64,000 nt of DNA from NCBI RefSeq assembly GCF_025961225.1, contig NZ_JAOQNG010000007.1:880501-944500 (forward strand), read 5' to 3'. Below, one piece after another: positions 63,841 through 64,000 of the stretch; the stretch's first letter is position 1; the number at the start of each line of letters is the position of its first letter. Made by a program: the position numbers and the translations under genes. Source of the DNA: Azospirillum canadense (lineage in GTDB: Bacteria > Pseudomonadota > Alphaproteobacteria > Azospirillales > Azospirillaceae). The notes under the pieces are model-generated. The model ran no database searches. It was not told where the DNA came from and was given only the letters and a program-made list of their open reading frames with translations.

Positions 63841-64000
63841 CCGGGGCCGGTCTGCCCCCCGGTGCGCGGCAGCCCGACGGAGGCATGCTCCTGGTGGGAG
63901 TGGAAGTGCTGGACGGGATCGCTCTGGTCACCATCGTCAACCCCTGGTGAACGCGCTGTCCGCGGCCGTGTTCCAGACGAGCACATAGTCGAACTCACGC
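63837..64000 (+). pseudogene. Start of a frameshifted enoyl-CoA hydratase gene (window edge)
   Basis: From a GTG overlapping the OYE stop, or an ATG at 63885, the frame reads VEVLDGIALVTIVNP and then stops at TGA 63948-63950. Adding one base near 63941-63945 restores VNALSAAVFQTST, the beginning of a crotonase or FadB-type enzyme (motif NPPVNAL). The restored frame also stops, at TAG 63986-63988. The sequence ends at the window edge. Confidence 0.6.

Overview
This is a GC-rich window with strong codon bias. Its gene families (MHS and Liv transporters, ETF-ubiquinone oxidoreductase, crotonases, DUF6880, IS5/IS110/IS66/IS3/IS1 transposases) point to an alphaproteobacterium of the Azospirillum/Rhodospirillales type. 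The density of insertion sequences and gene fragments suggests a plasmid, a chromid or a plastic chromosomal island. That assignment is inference; the window contains no rRNA, tRNA or replication gene.

Left part, 1-28 kb: a mosaic of mobile DNA and small accessory modules. A two-domain cold-shock protein gene is followed by four transposases of different families packed side by side (IS5, IS110, IS256, IS66-like). Next come an exported beta-barrel-like protein, a complete IS1-family element with an 8-bp target duplication, a Phd/PIN toxin-antitoxin pair, and a DNA-processing block: zinc-finger DinB, RecD2-like helicase, DUF6880 protein and a 759-residue 2OG-Fe(II) oxygenase. A CoiA-like nuclease gene follows; it carries a frameshift and is split by an IS3-family element. 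After it lie a DUF4167-like mini-protein, an IS5 transposase, a DUF3800 protein, a second IS3-family element, and a junction of three fragments (IS30 transposase, SDR, serine resolvase). A dispersed repeat of about 45 bp occurs three times (1.6, 11.2 and 27.2 kb).

Right part, 28-64 kb: a catabolic island built on CoA chemistry and flavin-dependent reduction. A TetR gene and an MDR oxidoreductase are transcribed divergently from an old-yellow-enzyme (OYE) gene across two near-identical palindromes. A rightward unit follows: FadB-like hydratase/dehydrogenase, MHS transporter, SDR, fused double acyl-CoA dehydrogenase, then a LysR gene. A long leftward unit (58.3 to 39.9 kb) encodes a tandem CMD-like protein, a Liv-type ABC importer with fused permeases, crotonases, ETF-QO, thiolase, CoA transferase, acyl-CoA ligase and an SDR. 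Inside this unit etfA, etfB, a hydroxyacyl-CoA dehydrogenase gene and an acyl-CoA dehydrogenase gene survive only as remnants, next to a complete IS5-family element. A cupin, a chemoreceptor, another SDR and a second OYE gene close the window, which ends in a frameshifted enoyl-CoA hydratase start.

Taken together, the right part reads as a sense-import-activate-degrade pathway for an unsaturated, probably cyclic carboxylic acid or ketone, partly decayed. The substrate cannot be read from the sequence.
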